Source of the DNA: Lycium barbarum
Taxonomy: Eukaryota > Streptophyta > Magnoliopsida > Solanales > Solanaceae
Reading direction: 5' to 3'
Length of the DNA: 64,000 nucleotides
Assembly: GCF_019175385.1 (NCBI RefSeq)
Contig: NC_083346.1
Location: 88,240,543 to 88,304,542 of the forward strand
The stretch's first letter is position 1. Each line of letters opens with the position of its first letter. A program made the position numbers and the translations under genes. Below the pieces are notes generated by a model. It did not search any database. It saw only the letters and a list, made by a program, of their open reading frames with translations, and was not told where the DNA came from. This document shows, in pieces, positions 11,841-21,708 of this stretch.

Positions 11841-11852
11841 TGGTATCAGAGC
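11841..11852 (+). other. Primer binding site of the CRM-type element
   Basis: TGGTATCAGAGC, two bases after the LTR end, exactly complementary to the initiator Met-tRNA 3' end. Confidence 0.85.
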
Positions 11853-13083
11853 TTAGCTTAGGTTTGTTCCATCAAATCTAGTCTTGGTTTTGATTCAAAG
11901 AAAAAAAAAACAAAATTTTGTTGATTTTGTTGAATCTAGTGTTAGATTAGAGTTTTTTTAGTGTTTCTAGAGTCCAAATCTTCCATTTCGAGCTAATTGG
12001 AGTTAGGGTTTTGAAATCACCATTGTTAAGCTTTGAAGCTTTGAAAAAAAAATTCAAAAAGTGGGTTTGGTAATTGAGTTGAAATTTGAAATTTAAAGTT
12101 ATTGGGCTTTGTTCTTCTAGTGAAGGAGAGTAGGAATTCGAAATTGGGAGGTATTTGACTAAGGATTTAAGGATCTACCATTTTTGGTATTTGATGTTTT
12201 GAAGAACTCAAGAACTTGAAAAGTGGGTCTTGTGATTTGTTTGAAATTGAAGGCTAATTTCAAGTGGGCTTTGTTCTTCATATCAAAGAGAGCCTAGATC
12301 CGAAATTTGAGCAAATTTGGAGTTGGATTGAAGGTAGATAAAATTTTGAATTGTTCTTGTGTTCTTGAGGTTGTTCATATTTTCAAAGGAAGAAGATGAC
12401 CTAAGAACGAGGTTTGATCTTCAAAATTTTAGTTAAAGGGTCAAAAAGTGTTTGTGGGCCCAAGTAAGTATTCAAAAGAAAAAAATCAGATGTACTTAAG
12501 TCTTATTTTCTGATTTTTGCAAAAAAAAAAAAAAAAAATCACTGCACGTGGGTGCGACTCACGGCCATCGCACGAGCGCCAAAAAAGATTTCCAAAAATT
12601 TCGATTCTATGCAGAACGTGTGTTGCACTAATTCAGAGAGGGGTATTTTGCATGGCCATCGTACAACTCTGAAAACTCTGAAAATTTTTCTAAGTGTCAG
12701 ATTCAGAGAGGGATGTTTTGTGCGATGGGTGTGCGACGCATAGCTAAAGCACGACCTGTAGAAGATTGTCTAAGTGCTCGAAAATAGTTTGATTCCTTCT
12801 TAACTTCCCTTCTTTGATTCTTACAACTAGTAATCGATCTTATTAGTTGCTAACTAGTTCTTGCGTCCGGATTCTTTCGTGCCAATTCTTTCAAGCTTTT
12901 CTCATTTAAGTATCGTTGAAACTTTCTTGATTCAAGTGCGTTTGTTTTTAATTGAGTCGTCTGTTATTCTTGAGTCTACAAGAATCTATTCCGACCAAAA
13001 GTAGCATTTGAATCCTTTGAGACTAACCGACTTGAACAAGCTTACAACCTTGAGCCGAAGCAATTTGTGAGGCAAGCCACAAG
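11853..13083 (+). other. Untranslated leader of the CRM-type element with N10 hairpins
   Basis: A long leader before gag. It holds a hairpin GTGCGA-N10-TCGCAC at 12552-12573 and a weaker version near 12731-12752. Between 12560 and 12860 it closely matches the leader of element C (21130-21440), including CTTCTTAACTTCC and AGTAATCGATCTTATTAG. This is a likely location for packaging or dimerisation signals, by analogy with other LTR elements. Confidence 0.55.
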
Positions 13084-13157
13084 GTATACTTGAGTGATTG
13101 TGAGTTTCTTTATACTAACCTAACACGTTAACTTGTTTTGTTGATTGTCTTTGTTAG
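13084..13157 (+). other. Candidate 74-bp mini-intron before gag (CRM-type)
   Basis: AAG/GTATAC donor-like site at 13084, TACTAAC branch word at 13113-13119, T-rich tract and TTAG acceptor ending at 13157. Gag ATG follows at 13163. Elements C (21607-21675) and D (acceptor 9582) have the same arrangement. Splicing is inferred; an unspliced leader is equally possible. Confidence 0.4.
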
Positions 13158-13162
13158 GTACC

Positions 13163-14680
13163 ATGTCTACGAGAGATGAAATTCAAGTTCCTATCGGGTA
13201 ACCTACTCTTAGTGACATTTTGAATGCTATCCAAGCCTTGGGAAGTACGGTGGAAGCCTTGGAAAGTTGTAGTAGGGAGGTGTCCCGTTCACCTCGGGTG
13301 TTATACTAAGGAGATACGAGTAGGACTAATCAAATTCCTTCAATGACAATGACACCCAGAACCTTTCACCAAATGTACAACCCCACGCCCCAAACCACAC
13401 CTCAAATTGAAACCACCCACAACCCCATCATTACCCACCCAAATAACGTTCCATTAGGTCAACGAAATGACCCATTACCACAAGAACCACCTCTAAATGA
13501 ACCACCTCACCAACCAAATGATCCATGTCCAAATGACCCTATACCAATCCATAACCTTCCACTCATCCAACCACAACACAACCGGGATGATCGCTCAAAT
13601 CATGAGGATGAGATAGAAGAGGCGATGCATGAGCGGTATGGGAACTAAAGGATGGGCCAACGGGGCCAAGCATAAGGTGGATACCAGGGTAGAGGCAGAA
13701 GGCATGGTCCTCCACCTCATATGGGTAGGTACGGAGGGTACCAAAATCATGAAGGGTACCAAGGGCGAGAGCATCAAGACTATGATTATGATGGAGGGTA
13801 TGAAGGTAACTATGGTCATGGAGGAGGCCGTAACTCGAGTCTGCAGTCCATCAAGATGACCCTCCCACCTTTCAAAGTATCTTGTGATCCCGATGCATTC
13901 CTTGAATGGGTTAAGTAATGTGATAGGATATTCGAGAAAAATGAGATGTCCGAAGAGAAAAAGGCCTCCTATGCCATTGCCCAATTTGAGGGTTATGCTT
14001 CAAAATGGTGGGAAATTCAATCGAGGGCTCGTCGGATTGTTGAATTACCACTGCCACCAAATTGGGGTGATCTTAAAGAACTCATGTGGCGCAAGTATGT
14101 CACCGAGCGCTACAAACAAGAACAACTCAAGAAGGTGTACACCTTGAGACAAGACAAGAGAAGTGTGGAAGAATACTTCCATGAATTTCAACTTGTCAAG
14201 ATGAGGATCGATTTCCAAGAACAAGAGGTGCACGAAATGACTCGGTTCCGGGCGGGGTTGAATAGTATAATCACCTCCCAAATGAGGATTCATAACTATA
14301 GGAACACTCAAGAAACTCTTGAAGTGGCTATTGAAGTAGAAAATGGTCTCAAAGATGACAAAGCCAACAAATCAAGGGGCTATGTGAGCTTATGGAGCAA
14401 CAACAAGGAAAAGGGAACTCCTTCCTCTTCTTCAATTGGTAAAAGAACAAGGGTTCCATGCAAGACACCAAAAAGCCTTTTGAAAAGGGTGCTCAAGTTG
14501 AGAAGCCAAGTGACAAGCAACCTCAAAGGTTTGCTATAAAAGAAAGAGGTACAAAAACTCCTATTCAATGCTTTAAGTGTCATGGTTTTGTTCATAGAGC
14601 GAGTGAGTGTCCAAATCAGAGGGCATGCTATGTGAGAGAAACTCATAGTGATGATGAGGGAGAGTGTGAGGATGGTGTTG
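13163..14680 (+). pseudogene. CRM-type gag (capsid and zinc-knuckle nucleocapsid), broken
   Basis: Gag packages the RNA and forms the particle. I place the start at ATG 13163 (MSTRDEIQVP), just after the candidate intron. The frame from there carries stops at 13199, about 13307, 13646 and 13916. A Pro/Asn-rich linker (13343-13648) and a Gly/Tyr-rich stretch precede the capsid-like core: FLEWVK, SEEKKASYAIAQFEGYASKW, WGDLKELMWRKYVTERYK, FRAGLNS. Near 14455 the frame shifts. In the new frame lies a CCHC knuckle CX2CX4HX4C (14569-14610, CFKCHGFVHRASEC). Typical of plant Ty3/gypsy Gag; not functional here. Confidence 0.8.
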
Positions 14681-15558
14681 AAAACGTTCATCATGAAAAT
14701 GAAGGAAATGATAGTGAAGGGGATGGTGTTGAGGGTGATGATGATTCTATTGTACCCCTCTTTGTGGTGCGCAATACAATGATAAGCAAATCAATGGATG
14801 ACCCAAGCCAGTGGGAAAGCCTCTTCCATTCCAAGTGTATCATTAACCAAAACACTTGCATCATGATCATTAATAGTGGGAGTTGTGCCAATGTCGCTAG
14901 TACCACCCTTGTTGATTTCCTAAAACTTCCCACCACCCGACATAAAAATCCTTACAAACTTCAATGGCTCAATGAATGTGGTGAATTGAAGGTGACTCGG
15001 CAAGCTATCATCAAATTCACGGTTGGGAAGTATCACGATGAGGTGTTGTGTGATGTTGTGCCGATGCAAGCGTGTCATCTTCTACTTGGCCGACCATGGC
15101 AATATGATAGATCCGTCAACCATAATGGGAGGAATAACCAATACACCCTTGTCCACAATGGTGTCAAACTTGTCTTGAATTCCATGACACCCTCCCAAGT
15201 GGGTGAGATCTATAACAAAATGTTGGAGTTGAAGGTGAGGGGTCATAGTGCATTACAAACGAAGAATGTGAGGGAAAAGGGTGTAGAGGAAAGTAGTTCT
15301 CAAGGGGAGAGTGGAAACAAAGGAGAGCTTAGAGGAAAAGCCAAAGTCTCTCTTTTGGCGAATTGTGGGGAAATTAGGGAGGAATTGGGGAAGCGTCAAC
15401 CGGTGATTCTCCTCATCCATAGGGACTATGCATTACACACTAATGAACTAACCCCTTCTTTCCCTAGTTTTATTTCTTCTCTTTTGCAGGAATTTGATGA
15501 TGTGTTCCCAACAGAACTCCCAAAAGGGTTACCACCCTTGAGGGTAATTGAACACTAA
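14681..15558 (+). pseudogene. CRM-type retroviral-like protease region
   Basis: Continues the zinc-knuckle frame through an acidic spacer (14640-14750), then the protease. The active-site triad reads NSG (codon at 14872-14874) in IINSGSCANVAS, where the family has D-S/T-G, so the catalytic Asp is lost. The downstream region keeps the family words LLLGRPWQYDR and the spacer to RT (FDDVFPTELPKGLPPLR). The frame ends with TAA at 15556, where a Gln codon is expected from relatives. Confidence 0.8.
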
Positions 15559-17000
15559 ATTGATTTTGTCCCGGCGTCTCAATTACCAAACAAACCAGCT
15601 TATAGAGCCAACCTGGATGACACTAAGAAGCTTCAACGGAAAGTGGATGAGCTCCTCGAAAAGGGAGCTATGCGACAAAGTATGAGCCCATGTGCTGTGC
15701 CCGTGATTTTGGTGCCAAAGAAAGATGGATCATGGCGCATGTGTGTTGATTGTCATGCCATCAACAAGATAATGGTAAAGTATCGCTATCCCATACCTTG
15801 TCTTGATGACATGCTTGATGAGTTGAATGGTTCATGCATATTCTCTAAGATAGATCTTAGGAGCGGGTATCATCAAATCCAGATGAATCCCGGAGATGAG
15901 TGGAAAACCACATTCAAGATCAAGTTTGGTCTATATGAATGGTTGGTGATGCCTTTTGGCCTCACTAATTCTTCTAGTACTTTCATGCATTTGATGAAAC
16001 GTGTGATGAAACTTTTTATTGGCAAATTTGTGGTTTTTTACTTTGATGATATTTTGGTGTATAGTAAAACCATGGAGGCGCATGTTATTCATTTGAAATG
16101 TGTGTTTGAAGTTCTTAGACAAGAACAACTTTATGCCAATATTGATAAATGTTCATTTTGTGTGGTTGAAGTTGTTTTCTTGGGATTTGTTGTGAGCACA
16201 AGGGGGGTTAAGTTTGATGAATCCAAAATAGAAGCCATAATAAATTGGCCCACTCCACAATCCTTTGGAGATGTAAGAAGCTTTCATGGCTTGGCTAGTT
16301 TCTAAAGGCGTTTTGTTAAATGATTCAGTACCATAGCCGCTTCTTTGACCGAGGTAATCCGAAATGACAAACCTATTTCTTATGGAGCGGAGCAAGCTAA
16401 TGCCTTTGAAACTTTAAAACAAGTGCTTAGCTCCGCACCATTGTTGCAATTACCCGACTTTGACAAAATATTTGAGATTGAATGTGATGCAAGCAAAGTG
16501 GGTATTGGAGCCATTTTAATGCAAGACCAAAAGCCCATAGCCTATTTTAGTGAAAAACTCAAGGGAGCGACTTTGAATTATACTACCTATGATCTTGCGT
16601 TGTATGCCTTAATTCGTGCTGTGGGAAATTAACAACACTACTTGTGGCCTAAAGAGTTTGTGATTCGGACCGACCATGAGTCCTTAAAGAATCTCAAGGC
16701 CCAAGGTAAGTTGAACAAAAGGCATGCCAAATGGGTTGAATTCCTTGAATCATTCCCTTATGTAATCCAATACAAAAGGAAAAGGATAACGTAGTGGCAG
16801 ATGCTTTATCAAGGAAATATGTTTTGATCAATACATTGTCTTCCAAATTGATGAGTTTTGAGAGCTTGAAGACATTGTATCCCGAGGACCCCGTCTTTGT
16901 ACAAATCTTTCTAGAATGCGAAAAATGGGAAAGGGAAAAGTGGCTTAGGGATAGATCTTCTACTCCCTATTCTAAGTTTTATGGTTTCTTGTTCAAGAAC
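15559..17000 (+). pseudogene. CRM-type reverse transcriptase and RNase H, broken
   Basis: RT motifs in order: [46 protein letters not shown] and the catalytic YFDDILVYS (Asp pair at 16044-16049). RT is open from 15559 to 16305. Stops follow at 16303, 16321 and 16630. RNase H shows [18 protein letters not shown] and [14 protein letters not shown] frameshift near 16790 moves ADALSRKY into another frame. The protein copied the RNA into DNA; this copy cannot. Confidence 0.85.
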
Positions 17001-18178
17001 AAGTGACTATGTGTGCCCATGAGCTCTTGGAGGGAGTTACTTGTGAGGGAGGCACACAATGGGGGATTGATGGGACATTTTGGGATTGCAAGACAATGAA
17101 GATTCTTGAGGAGCAATTCTATTGGCCTCATATGCGGCGGGATGTGGCCCGAATTTGTGGCCAATGCCTTGAATGCCGAAAAGCTAAATCTAGGCTCCAA
17201 CCCCATGGCTTGTACACTCCCCTCCCCATCCCTCAACAACCTTGGTTTGACATTTCCATAGACTTTGTGATGGGATTTCCTAGGACAAAAATGGGGAAAG
17301 GTAGCATCTTTGTTGTGGTTGATCATTTTTCGAAAATGGCCTATTTCATTGCTTGCCATAAGGTTGATGATGCTCCCCATATTGCTTCTTTTTTTGTTGA
17401 AAATGTGGTTGAATTGTATGGCATTTTCAAGACAATTGTGAGCGATAGGGATCCCAAGTTCTTTAGCCACTTTTTGAAAGAATTATGGGGTAGGCTTGGA
17501 AATAAGTTGTTGTTTTCCACCTCTTGCCACCCATAAACTGATGGCCAAACCAAAGTTGTCAATAGGACTTTAGGTTCTATGCTTTAGTCCATGGTAAAAA
17601 GGAAGCTAGCCTCTTGGGAAGACCAATTGCCTTTAGTAGAATTTGCGTATAATAGAGTTATTCATAGCACTATTGGCATGTCACCCTTTGGGGTGTTGTA
17701 TGGTTTTAACCCCCTAACCCCCTTGGATCTAACGCCTTTGTCTCAAGATGTGGTATTGAGTATAGATGGTAATAAGAGAGCCAAAACTATGAAGAATATC
17801 CATGAAAAGGAAAGGCTTCAACTTGAAAAGAAGAATAAAAAGGTGGCGAAAAGGGCAAACCAAGGGAGAAAAAGGGTGGTCTTTGAACAGGGAGATTGTG
17901 TGTGGGTGCACTTCCGAAAAGAAAGATTCCCAAACAAGAGGAAGACAAAGTTGATGCCGCGTGGGGATGGTCCTTTTGAATCCCTTGAGAGGCTTAATTA
18001 TAATGCCTATAAAATTGATCTCCCTCCGGAATATCAAGTTCACAACACCTTCAGCATTTGTGACCTATCTCCAATGGTAATGGAAAGTGATGAGCCATCA
18101 AATTTGAGGACAAATTCTCTTCAAGATGGGGAGAATGATGCAAGCCCACTTGCCTCAAGGCCATTTACAAGGAGCTAA
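17001..18178 (+). pseudogene. CRM-type integrase with C-terminal region, broken
   Basis: The zinc-binding region is split by a frameshift: the HNGGLMGHF part (near 17050-17075) lies in a different frame from FYWPHMRRD and CGQCLECR. Core: first Asp in ISIDFVMGF, second in IVSDRDPKF. The Glu position reads Lys (DGQTKVV, codon 17552-17554), so the D,D,E triad is broken. TAA stops lie at 17534 and about 17587. The C-terminal half (17591-18178) is open, with GDCVWVHFRKERFP and DGPFESLERLNYNAYKIDLP. It ends RPFTRS inside the LTR at a TAA (18176). No classical chromodomain is seen, in keeping with the CRM clade. Confidence 0.85.
18126..18135 (+). other. Polypurine tract of the CRM-type element
   Basis: ATGGGGAGAA directly before the 3' LTR. 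It primes plus-strand DNA synthesis and lies inside the pol frame. Confidence 0.75.
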
Positions 18179-18766
18179 GCCTGGGAACTACAACACTTGC
18201 AAAGCATATTCATGAAGCGGGAGGCTCTTGAGTATACTTTTGATGAGCACCTTGGATCCCAAGTCCATTTGTTGATGAAGATTGCTTGGGGAGAAGAAGA
18301 GGAAATGGGAAGTCACCACAATGGCTAAAAGATGAAGACTTGGCTATTCTTGCAATGGAGATTTCAAGATTTTGAAGGAAGAAGAATATCCAAACAAGGA
18401 CCTTGTGTCATTAAGGGTGTTTATGTCATTTTGCTAGCTTTTATTTCTAGCATAGTATAAATAGTTCTCTTCTTCTTCGTGGACGACTTAGATTATTTTT
18501 ATGAGAGATATTGAAAACTTGTAAACTCTAGAATTGAGTGTTTGAGAGCTTGTGAAGCTTTTGGTTGTTTGAATTGTTGAGAAGGTCGTTAATTGGGAAA
18601 TCAATCCCTTTTGGTCTCCTTAAGAGTTTGGTGTTTTTGGATAATCTAATTGAAGGTCTTAATCTTTTATGGTTAGGGTTATCTTTTAGTCTTATTCAAT
18701 TGTGTCAAACTATTCTATCCTTAATTTCTTGTTTATTCCTTGTCTTTCCTTTTTATTATTGTATCA
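18136..18766 (+). repeat. 3' LTR of the CRM-type element
   Basis: 631 bp, same length as the 5' LTR, TGATGCAAGCCC...TTGTATCA, followed by TSD TGATA. TATA box at 18456-18463. It carries the pol-terminating TAA at 18176; read through, the frame continues ELQHLQSIFMKREALEY to a stop near 18330. Confidence 0.9.
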
Positions 18767-18771
18767 TGATA

Positions 18772-19523
18772 ATTCACCACCTGAGGATCCTTGTGATGTG
18801 GTTAATGTGCCTCTAGTGAATGTTGGTGTTGATATAGTTGGTCATTTGAAAGAGTGTGACACCTCATCTTTATTTGTTTCATGTCAAAATGAGTCCCCTA
18901 ATCTTGCCTTAGTGTCATGGGATAAAACTCAAAATTGTGATGGTGGTGTGTTTCATGTAAATAGTCATGTGAATGAAAGTATGTTGAAAGATGATGTTTG
19001 TCTTTGTGAGAATGAAATTGCATGCTTTGACTCCTCATTGTTCATGGATTACTCTCTCTTAAAAGATAATGTCTTATTGGATGCTAACATGATTATTGAA
19101 AGTGAAGTCTCTAGTGGAATGTTTTGTAATGTTGAAAGTGTAGCCCTTTTTGGGGACTACGTGGTGTTTGAAAATCCACTATGGAGTTATGACGCCCTTC
19201 CCTGTGATGGAGATCTTTCCTTTGGAAATGATAATAAAAGTTGTGGGGACGGAGTGTTTTAAAAATAAAGGTGATACTTGTTTAGAAATTGCTAATTCTT
19301 CCTTGAGTGTTCCGAATGCTAGTAGCATACTTGACCTTGTTTATGAACTTAATAGTGAAACTACATTTGAGGACACCATAGATGAAGTTGTTTTGCGTGG
19401 CATCTTTCTTTATTATCTATTTCCATATGATGACATTCATACTATTGTTGGGAGTGCATCTTATGTTGGGTGGGGTCCTATTGGGGTATATAGTTGTTGT
19501 CTTAACCACGATATGTGGGTATC
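18772..19523 (+). pseudogene. D ORF, middle part
   Basis: Resumes the D ORF after the CRM insertion, in the same frame once the 7,559-bp element and one TSD are removed. The join reads CVDQLACND / NSPPEDPCDVVN, against CVDQFVYYENPLFEKPCDV in C. Further words shared with C: CLCENEIACFDSSLFMD and LLKDNVLLDANM. The frame stops at 19262. After a frameshift the reading 19150-19523 carries GTECFKNKGDTCLEI, FLYYLFPYDD and LNHDMWV, where C inserted. Acidic, no known domain. Confidence 0.6.
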
Positions 19524-20342
19524 TGATATGACCCTACTTGGCAGACCTCATTTTAAGACTTACATCCAAGGCCATGATATGGAACTTCAAGCTCTACAAG
19601 CGGCATAGATCCTGTTGAAGGCCTTTGGAGGCCCATACAAGCCCCACAATGAGGCTTATGCTGTGTGGCAGGTGGCTTGGGCGAGGCTTGAAGATAAGGC
19701 TACAAGAAAGAAGGCCGACACTCAAAGTGGCTAGAAGCGCAAAAAAGGACAGAAATGCAAAAGTGGCCAAACATGCAAAGAAGGGACATACATAATGGTC
19801 GCAATTGCAAGCTTTGAGGATGGGATGATGGCTATTTGTGCAAGGGAGAGACATTTCGGATTCCAAGCCAACATCCAACTAGCCAAACAAGGCCCTTGCC
19901 TCATTAATGACATTTTTGTAATAACTTAGTCTTATTTAGTCTAGGAGTAGAAATGCTAGACTTAGCCATTTTCTTCACTTAGATTTTGATGATGAATATT
20001 TGAGTGATAATAGGATAATCATAGTTTGTTTAGCTAGGGTTTAGTAGATTTAATGGTTGATTCCATTGTTGGTCATTGAACCGTTTATTTCCAATGATTT
20101 CATGAAGATTGTTCGTTTGTGGATTTCATCCGAATATCTTGCCTTGAATTCGTATTGCTTTGGTTCTTTTGGCTTGTTGAATTCAATTAGAAGGGTTTTG
20201 GTTTCATATACCGAGATTTGTCTATAGGGTTTCCCCCATTTGGGTCAAGTATTTATCCTCTTTTCTCATTCTTTTGTCTTCGTATCCTTTAATTATCCGC
20301 TTATGAATTGACTTGGCTTCATCCCCAAATCGATTCGTATCA
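19524..20342 (+). repeat. 5' LTR of element C
   Basis: 819 bp, TGATATGACCC to GATTCGTATCA, followed by a primer site. The TATA position reads AGTAGAAATG (about 19945), decayed relative to TATAAATA in the 3' LTR. The first 230 bp correspond to the ORF tail encoded in the LTR (ELQALQAA, then a stop). Confidence 0.8.
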
Positions 20343-20344
20343 TT

Positions 20345-20356
20345 TGGTATCAGAGC
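20345..20356 (+). other. Primer binding site of C
   Basis: TGGTATCAGAGC, two bases after the LTR, identical to those of D and the CRM-type element. Confidence 0.8.
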
Positions 20357-21606
20357 TAGTTTAGAATAGTGTTCTTACATTCTTCAATCCTTGGTTAAAA
20401 AAAATCAAAAATTCCAAAAAAATTCAAAAATTGTTTTTATGTTATTTGTTTGTTGGATTTGCGGTTGAATGTGTGTTTGTTGCCATTTATAATCTCTAAA
20501 TCCGAAGTTTGAAGTGATTTGCTGAAGTTTGGAGTAGTTCACCATTGTTGAACTTGAAGGTTTTTGAAGAACATTTGGGGTTTAATTGATTCGACCAAAT
20601 TTTGTTGTTTTTTGTTGATTTTGATATTAGATATGTGGTTGTTAGTGGGGAAAACCCTTGGAAACGAAATTTGAAGAGATTTGGAAAGGGTTTGTGACTG
20701 TCACCATTGAAGGACCTTCAAAAGCTTGAAATTCAAAAAGTGGGTCTTGTGATTCAGTTGAAATTGAAGCTAATTGAGTGTTGAATCTTGTTCTCTAGGT
20801 TAAGGGGATCCTAGATCTAAAAGTTGGTGAAAAAACAAGAAGATTTGAAAGCGCTTTAAATTTGGGTGTTCTTGAAGGTATTTATATCTTCATAGTGGAG
20901 AAAAAGACCAAAAAGGGAATTTGATCCAAAATATTTTCCCAAAGTTGTGGAAAGTTTTTTTTCTACCCCAATATAGTAAATACAAGGTTGTGAGAGGGTC
21001 AAAACGTCATCAAATCCAAGAAAAAAAATATAGAATAAAATGCATTTGAGGAGTGCATTTTATAGCCTGCCACGTCAGCACTGATCAGGGCAGATTCCGA
21101 AGGGTGGTTTATTGTGAGTTGAACGTGTGACGCACGGACATCGCACAAGTTGAAATTTCTGATTCTCCGCAGGGCGCGTGTTGTACAGATTCATAGAGGG
21201 GTATTTTGTGCGATCATTATGCGACGCATGACCATCGCACGACTCTGAAAATTTTGAAATTTTTCTAAGTGTTAGATTCTGAGAGGGGTGTTTTGTACGC
21301 TGGGTGTGCGACGCACAACCATCACACGACCATCAGAAGGTTGTTCTAAGCGTTCAAAAATGGTTCGATTCCTTCTTAACTTCCTTTCTTTGATTCTTAC
21401 AACTAATTAACAACTAGTAATCGATCTTATTAGTTGTTAACTAGTTCTTGAGTCCTTAATTCTTTCCTGCCAATTCTTTCAATTAAGTAGGTCATTCGTC
21501 TTTCAATTAACATGAATCTATTCCTCCATAAAGGTTTGCAATCTTGTGAATTGATTTGGATTAAAAAGGGTTCTTGACCAACTTTTGAAGAAGCTTAGGT
21601 TCAGAG
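20357..21606 (+). other. Untranslated leader of C, shared with the CRM-type element
   Basis: No coding signal. Three hairpins with a fixed 10-nt loop occur at 21125-21146 (GTGTGA/TCGCAC), 21220-21239 (TGCGA/TCGCA) and 21306-21327 (GTGCGA/TCACAC). The stretch 21340-21490 is nearly the same as 12765-12890 of the CRM-type leader, although the LTRs of the two elements differ. Confidence 0.6.
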
Positions 21607-21675
21607 GTAAGTTTGAGTGAAAATAAGAGTGACATGAGGAGCTTTTGCTACTAATCTTGTTTCCTCATTTTGTAG
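21607..21675 (+). other. Candidate 69-bp mini-intron before the C ORF
   Basis: Donor GAG/GTAAGT at 21607, branch word TACTAAT at 21649-21655, T-rich tract, acceptor TTTGTAG ending at 21675. The ORF ATG follows at 21709. It has the best donor of the three candidate introns in this window. Confidence 0.45.
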
Positions 21676-21708
21676 GTACGCAAAGACGAGACATAAGGAG
21701 AAGGAGAG

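Larger units (their letters stand above)
11208..18766 (+). mobile_element. Full-length CRM-type chromovirus (Ty3/gypsy), decayed
   Basis: 7,559 bp with LTRs of 631 bp at each end (11208-11838 and 18136-18766), both TGATGCAAGCCC...TATCA. The 5-bp TSD TGATA occurs at 11203-11207 and 18767-18771. Gag, protease, RT, RNase H and integrase lie in order, as in Ty3/gypsy. The residue patterns ([23 protein letters not shown]-like [24 protein letters not shown]) fit the CRM clade as I know it. Hand comparison of the LTRs gives about 32 substitutions and 2 indels in 631 bp (about 5%). Many stops and frameshifts make it non-functional. It inserted into the D ORF. Confidence 0.85.

Noticed and set aside
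13595..13984. 129-codon minus-strand open frame
   Set aside because: Antisense to CRM-type gag; an overlap artefact.
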